Assembly (NCBI RefSeq): GCF_964355755.1
Contig: NC_092678.1
Location: forward strand, 15,224,922 to 15,288,921
Reading direction: 5' to 3'
DNA from: Antedon mediterranea
Taxonomy: Eukaryota; Echinodermata; Crinoidea; Comatulida; Antedonidae
DNA length: 64,000 nucleotides
The position numbers were made by a program, and so were the translations under genes. Below are positions 34,190-47,354 of the stretch, one piece after another (position 1 is the first letter of the stretch; every line of letters starts with the position of its first letter). The notes under the pieces are model-generated. The model did not search any database and was not told where the DNA came from. It worked only from the letters and a program-made list of their open reading frames with translations.

Positions 34190-36560
34190 TAGATCACTAG
34201 ACGATATTCTCAATATACTATTAATATCGAGGGAATATCATGCCACAATAATGATGGGTGATTTTAACATTATTTTACTTAGGCACGCATTGACCGATTT
34301 TGTAAATGATTTTGTAGATGATGTCGCATTGCTTTTACCCGTCGATTTCAAGACCCACTAGAATACAAAACAACACACCTTCATTAATTGATAACATTTT
34401 CTCCAATGCACTTTCTGATAAATCTTATCTGGTATACTAATATCAGACATAACTGATCAATTGACAGTATGTCAAATTACCCACTCCGTGCATGACAAAC
34501 ATATCAACGCAAAGACCGGTAATATAGAACCTCATAAATATGCAATAAAAGAACGAAATATATTTAAACTACATGATGACTTATTACCTGCTGTTGATTT
34601 CATTGATGTCTATGCAAGGACTGAAATTCTGATGATGCTTACAACACTTTCAAAGAATTAAATAATAAAAATAAAAAAAAAATGCAAAACCACCAGAAAA
34701 TTATAAAATGTATAAAAAGTTAAATAAATAAATAACAACCATGGATGATCTCAGGACTATTAAAGTATAGCAAAATGAAACATGTGTTGTACAACAAATT
34801 TATAAAACATCCCTCGTCTAAAAATAAGGATACGTATAAATAGTTTAATATAAAAAGTCATTTATGCATACATGTAAAAATTTAAAAAAATCATATTATG
34901 AAAATGTTTTTAACAATACTAAAGGAAATTAAAAAAAAACATGGAATATTATAAATGATATAGTATATCCAGGTGGAGGCAAAAATAATGTTCAATCCAC
35001 TTTTGGTGACAAAATCATAGAGGGTTGTGAGCCTATTGCAAACCACATTAACGATTATTTTATCAATGTTGGTTTCGGGGTACGAGACAGTATTGAGCCA
35101 TCAACGGCAAAATACTCCGTTTACCTGCTAAACAGGCAAATTTAAACTCTATGTTTTTCTACAATGTAAATGAGGAGGAAGTGTTAAAAGTGATTCACTT
35201 GATGCAAACAAAACACCTGGTTTTGATGAAATTTCACAAAAGGTAGTCAAGGCAGTTGGTGATGCTGTTGTGAAGCCCTTGATTTACATATTTAACTTAT
35301 ATGTTCATTCTGGAATAATACCGGAACAGATAAAAATTGCAAAAGTAATCCCTATATACAAAAAAGGAGACCGTCAATTAACCTCGAATTATCGCCCAAT
35401 ATCACTACTACCACCAATTTTTCTTTTGGAAAAGATTCATTACAGATTGTATACTTTAAAACATACAATATACTAAATGATTGGTAATATGGCTCCCAAA
35501 ACAATCATTCAACCTCCCACGCTATAATTGATTTGGTCCACAAAATACTTAAGGCATTTGAAAATAAAGAGTTCGTAATTGCCACATTTATGGATTTGTC
35601 AAAGGCATTTGGCATCATTGACCACAGTATACTACTGAACAAGCTATTCCACGATGGTATAAGAGGTGTTACACTAAAATGGTTCAGTAACTATTTAAAA
35701 TCACGAAAACAATAGGTTTCTATAAAATGCTTCCTCGTCTAATATTAGGGAAACTAGTATTGGTGTTCCACAAGGGTCCGTGTTGGGTCTCTTATTATTT
35801 CTTCTTGTATATGTGACCGATATATGTAACTCAAGCACACACATTGAATTGATTAGCTTTACCGATGATACAACAGGGTTGAACGCATTTGAAAACACGT
35901 TGAATGTGAAACTAGGTAGGATGAATATGTGGTTCAAAGCTAATAGACTTCTGTTAAACACCAGCAAAACAAATTACGTAATCTTTAAAACTGCCCAAAG
36001 GCGTAGAATTACAACCAACATTGAATTGAAAATGAATAACACTACATTTGAAAAAAAAAAACGTAACATGTCTAGGGGTTGTAATAAATGAGAACCTTTG
36101 CTGGAAAAATCATATAAGGCTTAAAAGAAAAGGAACCGCTAGGTCTATTGGAATATTGATAAAAACTAGACATTTTATTAAACTATTATTTTAACAAATC
36201 TGTATAATACACTAGTTCTACCGCACCTCCAGTATAAACACATTAGTTGGGGCAGTAAATTATGATCGTACACTAAAATACCTTCTTAAGCTCCAGAAAA
36301 AAAGCTGCTAGAATTAATTTATTGAAAAAGACATGGCAACTTTATGAGCCATTGTTTAAGTAATTGAATATCATACTTAAAATAAAAAATATCAACAGAG
36401 TTACCGTCATAGGTTTCATGGCCCAGATTATTATAAACAATGTTTTACCCAGACGAATTCAACTGAAAATACTACCCATAATCTTCGAAATATGTGTAAC
36501 ATAGAACAACCATACTCTAGGTTAACGTCTGGTCAACATTTTATCAGCCAAAAACAACAA
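34190..36560 (+). pseudogene. Degraded jockey/CR1-like LINE (endonuclease end to C-terminus)
   Basis: Endonuclease remnants (LIDNIFSNAL-like, frame broken) are near 34,380-34,430. RT motifs follow in short frames: NKTPGFDEISQKVVKAVGDA, KVIPIYKKGDRQLTSNYRPI (near 35,345-35,400), FMDLSKAFGIIDHSILLNKL (35,588-35,650), VPQGSVLGLLLFLLVYVTD and SFTDDTTGLNAF, where the catalytic motif reads TDD in place of ADD. A thumb-like tail runs to about 36,500. Many frameshifts and stops show long decay. The style is the same as the LINE at 4,107-6,878. Confidence 0.82.
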
Positions 36561-37229
36561 GTTTACGTAATTAACAGGTAAATTAATCTGATTAGGCCTA
36601 CATTTCGTCTGGAAAATCGTCGCGATCGAAACTAAATAAAGATTTCAAACCACGAGTACGCATTATGCATGATGCTAATTGGGATTGTTTACAACTCATC
36701 AAGGTTGAGAAGGTGTTTTCACACAGATCGCGAGGAAGTTTAATGATTATGCACACATAGTAGCCAAACAAGCGTGTTGCATTATGAGATATGTTTTGAT
36801 CGAAAACTTTAACTAGAAGTCAAAGTTATTTTTTGAACAAAAAAAACGTCTGTATTTCAGTAAATGTAGGCTACAGCATACGATACATTTACTAATGTTA
36901 TATAATTATTTCGGTATGTATTATATATACATACTATATACATTGTTTTAAAATGCGAACAAAAAAATAAATATTAGATTAAATTGTTTTTATAATATAA
37001 TTTAGTTTAACTTACAATAGTTATAAATTAAATACAAGTGTACAAAACAGGTGAAAAACATCATCATCGCGTTGTAAAAATTCAAGAATTGTCAGCGCGT
37101 ACCTATTTTTCCACTAACTACAATAACGTACTTTTTGAACCATTTAGGCCTAACCGTTTTAAGGATTTTTAACGTTTATTTTTACCCCGTTTTTCTGCAA
37201 AATCGTTTAATCCGATCAACTCAATGCAA
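36561..37229. other. AT-rich intergenic, nothing recognised
   Basis: No coding features or clear repeats seen. Confidence 0.4.
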
Positions 37230-38075
37230 CTCGCCGTAACGTTACGTTGACAGGAAAACAGGCTTAAAGAATTTATAAAATCCCGAGAAAAAACGTTCCA
37301 AGACTTACATTTTAGATAAATGTAGATAATAAATTTTCTTAATCTTATTTTTACTCCATTTTTAAATAAACATGTTTTTTAACTTGCAAAAAAATCGTCA
37401 GAATAAGTACACTCTGTAAAATACGTCGTTTGTTACTGATTTATCTTATCTATAAAAGAAGAGCATTGCAACGAAAACACTAGCGGTGTGTTTAATCTTA
37501 AGTTATTTCCACAAATAAACTTACTTTCAATACACATAATTAGGTTGCCACTTATGGCAATAACACGTTTAAATAGGACTTTATGGATAAGAAATCGTGG
37601 TAATTGACAAATAATATGACAAAGGTTGTGATATAATTATGTCGATGCTAATTATATTGATATCATCTTAATTTTTATAAATTACATTCGACACTATCTG
37701 ACCAAGTAATGTTCTTTAGAGCTGCTGTAATGTTTTCTTATTACATTAGGTTTCTCTCTAAAAGATAAAATGACACAATCATACAGTAAAATCCATACAA
37801 GTCGTCGTGTGTGCCGCCAACTGTGTCTGTCAACTTAAAGATATATTGTCCCCCAAAACCATGAAAAATAAGGGTTCATAAAAAAAAATCATGGAAAATA
37901 TTTAATTACTGTTTTTTTAACATAATGCCAAAAACAAAAAGCCAAATTTCGTTCGTTAGTATAATATCTGTATTGATGAGTGAATCGTTATTTTGATGTT
38001 ATCAATGAAGACTACGTGACTAAAACAATATTTAAAAAAAAACAATATATAGGTGTAAATGAAATAAAATAAAAT
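37230..38075 (+). repeat. Triplicated 5'-flank segment, copy 1
   Basis: Shares an ordered series of blocks with 39,660-40,510 and 45,190-46,680: AAAAAAATCGTCAGAA, GATTTATCTTATCT, GGTTTCTCTCTAAAAGAT, GACACAATCA.ACAGTA, AAGTCGTCGTGTGTG, and TTGATGAGTGAATCG. Interrupted at its right end by a LINE insertion. No exon recognised within. Confidence 0.7.
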
Positions 38076-39535
38076 CAATCAATCAATCAAATCTTTATTC
38101 GTTCCATATAAAATAAATTGTACATGGAAAAATTGTTTTCCTCGACAGAAAAATATGGTAAAACATTCATAATTACATCATACATAGAACTTTAAAATAT
38201 ATATTGCATGTGCGCTATTATGATCTAACAATCTTTGATTTAAAAATATGAGTTGAATTTGGTACAAAAGACAGTCGGTTTCTTGACGTATCAGCTCTTG
38301 GAGCCCGTAACCGGCCTGACTTGTTCTTAAAAAATCTCATATGTAATGGATGTTTCTTATCTTCTAAAATTTTACTTAATTTACTTAGGACATGTTTTTC
38401 ATAAAGATATTTTAAATCATTAACCGTACAACCAATTATATTTGATGCTATCTTAGTAATTCTAATGAGACCTTTCTTGTGTGTTTCATTTAAATTACCG
38501 AACCAAGCAATAAAAGAGATAACTAGTACTGATTGAATAACTGTTTCATAGAATAATTTTAAAGTACCACAGCTAACATGAAATTTATTTAGCTTTCTTA
38601 GGAAATATAACCTTTGGTGACCTTTCTTAATTATCTCGGCCGTATTTTTTTCAAAACTAAGTTGATCATCAATATGTGTACCAAGATATTTGGTTTCATG
38701 AACACGTTCAATTGTCTGATCATTAACTATCAGATAACTTTTTTCATTTTTCTTTTTCCTAAAATCCCATATAATTATGATTATATGACATGCTACATGA
38801 AGATCGACATTCACTAGTATATATTGTAAATAAACTTGGTGACAGACAACACCCCTGGGGTGCACCAGTGTTGATCCTTCTAATCTCTGAGATAGATTTA
38901 CCAACTTTTAACATACTGTAGCCGATTTGTAAGAAAATCACCAACCCATAGAGCAAGGTAATGATTAACCTTACATTCAGACATTTTATTCATTAAAATA
39001 TGAGGATGCATCAAATTAAATGCAGATGAAAAGTCTATGAATAGCTCTCGAGCATAGGTCCCCTTGATGTGAAACCACCAGGTCTAACAAGGTTATAATA
39101 GCATCATCGACCCCTCTATTACATTATATGCAAATTGGTTATTATCCATAAAATCACTACATTCAGACATTAGTTGACTTCTAACAATTTTCTCAAGGAT
39201 CTTCATTAGAATAGATGTTAATGCCACTGGTCTGAAGTCGTTAATGATTTTAGGGTTACACATTTTCGAAACAGGTATAATCTCAGAGACCTTCCATAGA
39301 TCAGGTTCCACCCCCGTGTTCAGTGAACACTGGAAAAGCTGGCTTATTATTGGTGAAAGCTGAGAGGCACATGATCTAATCAAACGCCCTGATACACCGT
39401 CCGGACCCTTTGCTTTACTAACATTTACCCTTTCCATATATTTCTTAACATCATCTACATCATTTTTTTTTAATTTTATTGCACTTTTATCATTCATTTC
39501 ATTTTTAAACACTTCATAAGATGCAGTCATTTCAC
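38076..39535 (-). pseudogene. LINE (Rex/CR1-like) ORF2 with the catalytic block deleted
   Basis: Minus strand frames: 39,530-39,093 with KAKGPDGVSGRLIRSCASQL, KVSEIIPVSKMCNPKIINDF and RPVALTSILMKILEKIV; then GAPQGCCLSPSLFTIYTSEC (near 38,850), after which the expected ADD region is missing. It resumes at IERVHETKYLGTHIDDQLSF and ends SGRLRAPRADTSRNRLSFVP...FKSKIVRS at 38,218. An A/T-rich tail with AATC repeats lies at 38,085-38,095. Frameshifts plus an internal deletion make it inactive. A different LINE family from the copies at 4.1 and 34.2 kb. Confidence 0.82.
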
Positions 39536-39659
39536 ATTTAAAATTTATTTCATAATCTAGAATAAAAAAATATTAAAATCATTTGGTTTAAAACTGTGTT
39601 CCATTTCATAATTTTTCTTCCCCATACCTCTAATTTTCCTAACTCCATTCCAGGCCAAA

Positions 39660-40510
39660 GACGTAGATCATACACTATCGCAACAAGTGATGTTCTTTAG
39701 CAGCTGCTGTAAAGTGTTCTTATTTCATTCGGTTTCTCTCTAAAAGATGAAATGACACAATCAAACAGTACATTTCATACACGCAACAAGTCGTCGTGTG
39801 TGTCAACCTAAACATATATTGTCCCTCAAAAACATGAATAATTACTGTTCATAAAATCAGACTAAATAATCTATTTGGAAACTTGTTAGTTAATGCCAAA
39901 ATAGGCTAATTTCTTGTTGATATAATACCTGTATTGATGAGCGAAACGTCATTATGATTTTATTATTACAGACTACATGATTAAACAATACTTGAAAAAC
40001 AATCTAAATGTTAAAATAAAATAAAATAAATAATATAAAGAACTAGATCTATGGTGACTCTTATTATTTGTTTTACTTGGCTGCAGTTAGATAAAAGAGT
40101 CTAATCTGTATACGTTAGACAATCATCATATAACCTCGTAAGCATACATGAACTATTGACAATGACAGGCATTATTATACGTTTTAACTAAATCAACAGG
40201 GAAATACTGGTGAATTATGGTCTGTATACATACACTATATGGCAATGGTTTTTGTTTGTTTTAACGAAGCTAAGCAGAGAGTTACTATAAAAGAGTACAA
40301 AGTCTAAATTAGTTAGAACATCTTCATACAGTATCGTCAGCGTACATAACTGTGGAAAAGTTGAAGAATTATGTGTAAGTTGTTGTGTAAGTTGTTCTGT
40401 TCAAACTGTTTATTTTGAAATTATCAGTAGGCAAGTATAGCATTTTACATTTATTGATAGCAAGTATTTATGTTGAAACAGATTATCTAGTTTCTATATG
40501 AATGTAGGTG
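39660..40510 (+). repeat. Triplicated 5'-flank segment, copy 2
   Basis: Aligned with copies at 37,230 and 45,190. It also includes the later blocks GTATCGTCAGCGTACATAAC, TGTAAGTTGTTCTGTTCAAA and AGCAAGTATTTATGTTGAA shared with 46,500-46,680. No exon seen after it. Confidence 0.7.
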
Positions 40511-40859
40511 TACAACGTATAAGCCTACGCTGACTTAAGTATAACATGCTGTTCGGGACTATAATTATGGTTTCCATGACGTTTACACCTTAAAGGCATA
40601 ATGTTGGCTTAAGTATGAAAGGTCTACATGGATTTTGTTGCAGTGAAATATCTTGATTCTAATAGATTCTAGGCCGTTCAGCACTACATTGCTTCCTGAT
40701 CAGTGTGATATATTTCTGTTTGAAAGAAAGGAATTAAATTAAATTTTGGCACTTGGCGGATAACCCCTTGTTATTGTCAGGATATTTTTTTTTTATCTTA
40801 TTCTTATTTCTTTCCTGGAATTTTTTTGCACGTGTATCTCTAATTCTGGTCAACATAAG

Positions 40860-41930
40860 TTTTTATATCTTTTTTATAAGGTTGGCCTGTAGCTGTAGAT
40901 GTGCAAGACACTTTGTTATATGACGTCAGAGTCGCGCAGCGCAAGTTACGCGCGATTTTATGACATTTTATTGTTACTCATACATTCTGAAAAAAAAAAT
41001 TATTTTTCAATGAAACTTAACGAAAGTGTATTTCATAATATGGAGCAACTTTTGACATGATAAAAATGGCGTGCTACGCAAAAAATTACGCAAGTACGAG
41101 TTTTTGAAATTTCAAAATGCGCAAAATTAATTTTTAATCAATTTCGCGTACATTTTTCAGGCCATTTTGAGCATTTCAAAATTTTCTAAATTGTTTGCGT
41201 TTTGCGCACGCACTTACGCGCAGCTCGTAAAAAGCGTAGAAAAATGTTTTTTGAAATTTATTTTTGTTTTTCATATCTTAATATGTAGAAGATCCCGTGC
41301 CCGTTATACTTCAAGAATCGTGTGCTAAAAAATGGGTAATTTAATGCAAATTTGTGCAAAAATATACCTAATTTTAATCAGTTATAGCTCCTCAGGATGG
41401 CTAGTGACCCACATATTTTAAATGTTATTATGGAAGCTGATGAGTTGTAGTTATCAATTCATGTACAATTTATATCTATCGGATCTTTTGACGTCACCAT
41501 ATGGGCACTCGAATTTAAAAAATAAGATTTTTTCGCTTTAGTACTAATTAATCCCATTTCATAGAGGACATTGCGCTTATGCTTTCCCCATATCGTCCTA
41601 TATTTGAATATGTTTTTTCTCAATAAATTCTCTTTCACATGAGTTAAAACAATTTTAATTGTTATTACGTGATCAAATAAAAAAAAGTAGAATAACGTGA
41701 CTTGCTTAATTTTATCTATACAGTACATTTCAATCTGTCATTAGCTCCTATGAATGAAAAGTGACTTGCATGATTATAACGTATTTTGGAAGCTGTTGAA
41801 TTGTAGATATGAATTCATATACACATTTTGTCTATTTGATGTCATGACGTCATCGTATGGCCAGTTAAATTCAAAAAGTCAGATTTTCATCTCTTTCGTA
41901 AATGTTTGTCGCGTCTTGTTAAAATTGGAT
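40860..41930. repeat. Unidentified repeat with a diverged 115-bp direct duplication
   Basis: The segment GGAAGCTG.TGA.TTGTAG...ATTCAT...GACGTCA..(A/G)TATGG occurs at about 41,431-41,545 and 41,789-41,905. The upstream part is rich in TTACGC and GCGCA phrases in both orientations. No coding capacity. Confidence 0.5.
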
Positions 41931-41999
41931 TAAATGACGGGTCTTTTAATTCGTCTATACTACAATAATTATATATAACATATACAGAGTATTCCGTAA

Positions 42000-43517
42000 A
42001 TACTGTAATATGCTATATGCTACAAAATAGGTACAATTCAGCACTGTAACATATTTAATTCATGTCATAGGATGGCATAAGAATTGTCGGCGTTCATACG
42101 TATGTGCATGTTGAGTTTGCGCAGATAACCCGAACTCGTCAAAGTGACGAGTTCAAATAATAGTTTACAGTTTATGCTGTTCGCCTTTCAAATGCATTTA
42201 TGCAACTATCCGAGTAATTATAAAGTTATAATTTTCATTTTTTAAATAAAAATAATGTTAACAGTCCACAATGGTTTTTGTTTTTATAATACACCTTTAT
42301 ACATATATAATTTATCTCGAGCGAAATCACGCCTATTAAAACAAACAAATTTCGAAGAACGTAATATAATAATAAATTTACAAAAGTGAATTCTGTATTA
42401 TAATAAAGTATTAAAAAAGTCGAGTTTTCCTAGACTGGCGAGATCATCAAGAAAATCTGTGTTATGTAATAATTATATTTTAGTATTTTTCTGAATTATA
42501 CCTCTGAAATACACATCTAATGCATATAATCTGTATTCTGGTTTTGTTTTTTTATGAATATCTGGTTATTCATTTTCTAATAATAATATAATAATATATG
42601 TACTTCCTCCAACATTCACAAAATAACAAAAAAATTAATGTACGAAAAACAACATACAGGAGGACAATAACCTACACATTCCGTTTTACAATCCCAACTT
42701 ATCATAGGCAACCTTAAGTTAGTTTCCATTTGTGAGATATGAACAAAGTAGTAGTAGTAGTAGTAGTAGTAGTATCTTCATCTGAAGACGCATTCCGAAA
42801 TACTTAACTTTTCATAAATCGTCTCAACATCGAATCGCGAGTATATTCGCGAGAATCAAACATTCATGGGTTCTGATTTGTTGCATATTTTTTTCACGTC
42901 ATAGAAAGTAGATTAACATATATATACGCATGCGCATAGTAAATACATTTGCATAATGAAAACCAGCTTAAAGCGATATAACAATTTCGTAATTCAATTT
43001 CCAAATTCAGGATTGTTTTACTTATTCCCTATTCCAGCAGAATTATTCTTTTTCTAATTAGGCAGAAACTATTAAAGGGCATTATCTAGTCAAATGAATA
43101 TGCATAAGACAATGACGTTATTCTTGTTGCTTTTTCGTTGTCACGAATGTCATTACATTTCATTTCAAAAGACATTTATTTTCCTCCATTGCAATACAAT
43201 ACAAAATAAAAAACAGAAATGGTAAGGTATATTAAAAATGAAAAAGATGATTGGAAATTAAGAGAAACAAACAAGACAAAAAAAAAAAATTAAATAAATA
43301 AATAAATAAATCTAAAAAAATAGATCAATCACATTGTAGAATCAGAAAATAAAACTAAACAACCACAGTAGATCAATGTTCAGCAGCATAAATCAAATTG
43401 CGACATTCGATCGTTGTCGTTTTAATAGTTTGACATTAGGTGTTGTTGTTGTGGTTACTGTAAATAACTTGGAGTTATTAAAATAAAAAGCACACGTACG
43501 TTGCTACCTCAATCAGA
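42000..43517. other. AT-rich intergenic with simple repeats
   Basis: Contains a (GTA)9 tract at about 42,748-42,774 and an A-rich tail with AAATAAATAAAT near 43,290-43,312. The stretch around 43,165-43,215 resembles a LINE or SINE 3' end but could not be classified. Confidence 0.5.
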
Positions 43518-43526
43518 GTGCCGCCA

Positions 43527-44721
43527 ACGATATTTTTTTCGTACATAAGTTTGGGACCCCTCATGAAACGTCACAAAATACACATGAATAATCCATCAGT
43601 TAAATTTGTTGTTCCATTTGCACCCAAGCGTATAGATTGATTACAACTGCAATGCGATTCTAGGCCTATATCTCCGCTGTGGTTGCGGTGTGCGATTTTA
43701 TAAAAGAATAGCGGCGTTTTATGTGGATTGTCAAAATAAGTACAGCCTTTAGTTCATGGTGTTTTTTAATAGAATTTATTATCAACGAATTACGTGTTTA
43801 AATTGTAATTTCTATTAATAATAAATAGTGTTTTGCGTGATGGTAGTGTTAGGCTATTGAGAACGGATTTCTTTTGGCATCAAAGCTGAAAGCTGGAGGT
43901 GAACACACCTCACATGCTGTAACAGCAGCCATTCTTCTTTTGAACGAACAGGTCGAAGAGCGAGAGAGAGCTCGCTAATATGGAACGCCAGTAACCATTC
44001 TCTTCTCATGCGGTGACGTCATGCTCTCATACTATTTCATTATGCTCGTATACTCTTTCATTAAGCTCTTATTATCATTATCTTATACTCATTCCTAATG
44101 CTCTTATGCGCATACATATTGCTCTTATACTCATTCCCAATGCTCTTATACTCTTTCTTAATGCTCTTATACTCTTTCTTAATGCTCTTATACTCTTTCT
44201 TAATGCTCTTATACTCTTTCTTAATGCTCTTATACTCTTTATTAATGCTCTTATACTCTTTCTTAATGCTCTTATACTCTTTCCTAATGCTCTTATACTC
44301 TTTCTTAATGCTCTTATACTCTTTCTTAATGCTCTTATACTCTTTCTTAATGCTCTTACACTCTTTCTTAATGCTCTTACACTCTTTCCTAATGCTCTTA
44401 TACTCTTTCTTAATGCTCTTATACTCATTCCTAATGCTCTTACACTCTTTCTTAATGTTTTTATACTCTTTCTTAATGCTCTTATACTCTTTCTTAATGA
44501 CCTTATACTCTTTCGTCATGCTCTTATGTGACTTATCATGATCTTATACTCTTTCGTCATTCTAAAATATGGGACGTATCATGCTCTTATGAGGTAACTG
44601 AAAATGCTTTGACACATTCTCTACGCACGTGGCGCACTACTTTAAATATAAAATAATCGACGGCTGTTTATTTTGTGACGTTTCATGAGGGGTCCCCAAA
44701 TTATGTACGAAAAAAAATCGC
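43527..44721. mobile_element. MULE-like MITE copy 2 with 9-bp target duplication
   Basis: The ends (TTTTTTTCGTACATAAG and CTTATGTACGAAAAAAA-like) and subterminal blocks match copy 1 at 25,369-26,276, including the GCGGTGTGCGATTTTAT and GAATAGCGGCGTTTTATGTG region. The direct repeat GTGCCGCCA flanks it (43,518-43,526 and 44,722-44,730). It has gained a minisatellite in its right half. Confidence 0.85.
44097..44515. repeat. 21-bp minisatellite, about 20 copies
   Basis: Unit AATGCTCTTATACTCTTTCT plus T, repeated almost perfectly from about 44,140 to 44,515, with looser copies from about 44,017. Because 21 is a multiple of 3, several long frames remain open on both strands (periodic Leu-Ile-Leu or Lys-Ser-Ile-rich); these are artefacts of periodicity. 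Confidence 0.95.
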
Positions 44722-45189
44722 GTGCCGCCAGTGCGGTGATACAGTTGCACATGTGCTCATCGCGTACTACATCCGGGGCAGTTATCATGGTAACGTTCAA
44801 AGGTCAGCAAATAATATATGAATATTACATTTACAGTGTGTATCGGCCTCAACAGCGATCTTTTTTACGTTTATCTGTTTATCTGAAAATATTGTTTTTG
44901 TTAAATACAGTTTTAAGAAGGTGCACAATCATATTAACAACTTTTCTGAATTGTGTTGACGCAATGTTCCCCAAAAACTATAATTACTTTCTTTGCAAAC
45001 GTATTAAGGCAAACTCTACAAATGTGCACCACGTATAGCTACCTTGTAATGTTTACATAAGCCTATATTGTTAACCATCGACAAACACAATAAACGGACT
45101 TTCCAATCCAGTCCGATAGACTATGCTAAAGCACTGCTGTCAATCAAATAAACACGCTATTTGAACACCATGTATGTATCAAGAATTAA

Positions 45190-46680
45190 ATGTGAGATTA
45201 ATCCAGATATTAAATTGTCTTAATCCTTTTTTACTCCATGTATAAATAAATACTTTTTATTTTAACTTTAAAAAAATCGTCAGAACAAGGACAGTTTGTA
45301 AAATACGTCTCTGATTCTCTGATTTATCTTATCTAAAGAAGAGACTTAAAACGAAAATATTGGTGGTGTATTTAAACTTATAATATATAGTGCGTGTTTA
45401 TAATAGAACTTTCAAAATTTTGTTAATTAACGATAGTTATAATGATAGCATATCTTTCGCAATGGACTATCGTAGGTACGAAAAGAAGGTACAAACATGG
45501 CCTTGATTTGAAACGATAAAGATGAGGAAATCTGTGTACTATCGCACTAACTTTGTTACTGTTCGTTAGAGCAGCTGAAAAATGTTATGACAGAATCAAA
45601 CAGCAACATACATACACGTATTAATTCGTCTTAAAACAATTAGCAGATGTAACACTTACAATAGAGAAACAAACATACAATACTGTATAACCTATTGAAT
45701 CAATTTTCAATCATTTGTGAACACCATGTATCACCAACGCCTCACATGTGTTTTTTTTTTCACTTAACCGCAATCATGAAAAGAGAGTAAACGTTTTGTA
45801 AAGGCTGTGGTTATTGTCTCTCATCTCTATTATCGAATCAACATACGGGTAAATTGGACCGTCTGTTTAATAGTAACAACTTACTAGTACCAAGGTAACA
45901 CTAGTGCAACGTAGGCCACACCGGATCACACACCATCGAATCATTAGAAAGGTTTATATTATGTATATTCAATTCATTAGATTATCGCCATGTCCGTACT
46001 ATTTAGTATACCGTACATTATACATTAAACTGTGAGTCGTTCGGTATGTGTAGCCTACACTGGCAATGAGTCTGTTAACTTAAAAATGTATTTTACCCCC
46101 AAAATATGAACAATGAAGGTAAATAAGTAATTTGCAGTTTTAATAAAGTTAATCACTTTCGTAGTATGTCACTTAAAAAGACAAAATAAACGGTAACATT
46201 CAATCAAAATCCTATTGACATATTGGCAAAACAAAAATTGCCCATTTGTTTGTTGATATCTGGATTGAGGAGCGAAACGCTATTATGATGTTATCATTAA
46301 GACTATGCAGGACTAAAACTATGTTTTAAAAAAAACAGTCAATATGTTTAACTAAAATAAAGTAAATACCTACAGCATATATTGTGAATTATTGTATGTA
46401 TACATTACTTATATTTTGCAACAATACCAAAGAAGGGTAAATATTGGTTTTATCTTAGCTACAGTTAGATACCAAACTACAAAGTCTAATTTGTATAATT
46501 TTTACAATCCTCATACTGCATCGTCAGCATGCATACAGGTACTGTTGAAATGACATCAACTTTTGCGTAAGTTTTTCTGTTTAAACTGATTGTTTTAAAA
46601 CTATCATTAGACAAGTTCGTATACGATATACATTGATTGAAAGCAATGTATTTATGTTGGAGTTAAACGAGTAATATATG
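45190..46680 (+). repeat. Triplicated 5'-flank segment, copy 3 (adjacent to gene B)
   Basis: The longest copy, ending about 380 bp before gene B's first recognised exon. It carries the shared blocks listed for copy 1, then GAGCGAAACGCTATTATGAT and CTACAGTTAGATA. A SINE-A fragment (45,508-45,532) is inserted. Position suggests that it is the gene's promoter or 5' non-coding region, so copies 1 and 2 would be relics of former gene copies. Confidence 0.65.
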
Positions 46681-47058
46681 AGAAACAATATTTAATTGTA
46701 ACATTCACAAAAGTGAATACTGTATTATAATAAGGTATTCGTGGAAAAACTATTCTTATTGATGTACTTAACAGTTCTATCATTATTTAAAAATAAATGT
46801 TAACTTTTTTGTTAAACCAATTGTCAAGTACTTACTTGTTAGTTCTGTCATTGTATGATTGAATGATCTGAAAAAAAATAACCAAAATGGGGAATGACAA
46901 AAGTCAAATTTTCCTTAAATGTTGTGTTCCACACGTTTCATATAATTAGTATTACATTACATTTTTGTTAATGATAACTTTATATTTCAGATTTATGTCA
47001 ACATGCACAGTATATATTATTGTTGCATCCAAAGCCATTAATTATATTATCTTAACAG

Positions 47059-47354
47059 AAACAAATCAAACGAAACCACCAAAGAAAAAAGCTAAATGGA
47101 GATTCAGTATAGTAATCAAGATGTCGAGGTGAGTTATAAAGTTAAAGAACAACACAATATGCCTACGAATATTAAATACATTTTCGAACGAGGCAAACAA
47201 CTAAATCATTATTTTGTTAATGTATTGATGTAATTCATGCTATATCCTATACCTTTACAGTTACAGATTAGAAAATGCATTTCAGGTTAATGACTTGCAA
47301 CAAATTAAAGAAATATGTAAAAGAAAACCAGATATTTTGGAAACCAAACATCGG
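47059..47354 (+). CDS. Gene B exons 1-2: start and first ankyrin helices
   Basis: The exon at 47059-47128 ends ATGTCGAG in phase 2 and joins exon 47261-47354 (acceptor CTTTACAG, donor GTAAGA) to give a serine at the junction. The frame then runs without stop to CGG in phase 0, which matches the phase of all ankyrin exons downstream. The other candidate ATG in the first exon (47,096) leads to a stop soon after the junction. The acceptor before 47,059 means a non-coding exon lies upstream. Confidence 0.72.

Noticed and set aside
42748-42774. (GTA)n as a functional element
   Set aside because: Ordinary microsatellite with no supporting context.
44013-44541. Long repetitive Leu/Ile-rich or Lys/Ser-rich proteins on both strands
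   Set aside because: Pure consequence of the 21-bp minisatellite; frames are open on both strands with the same period.
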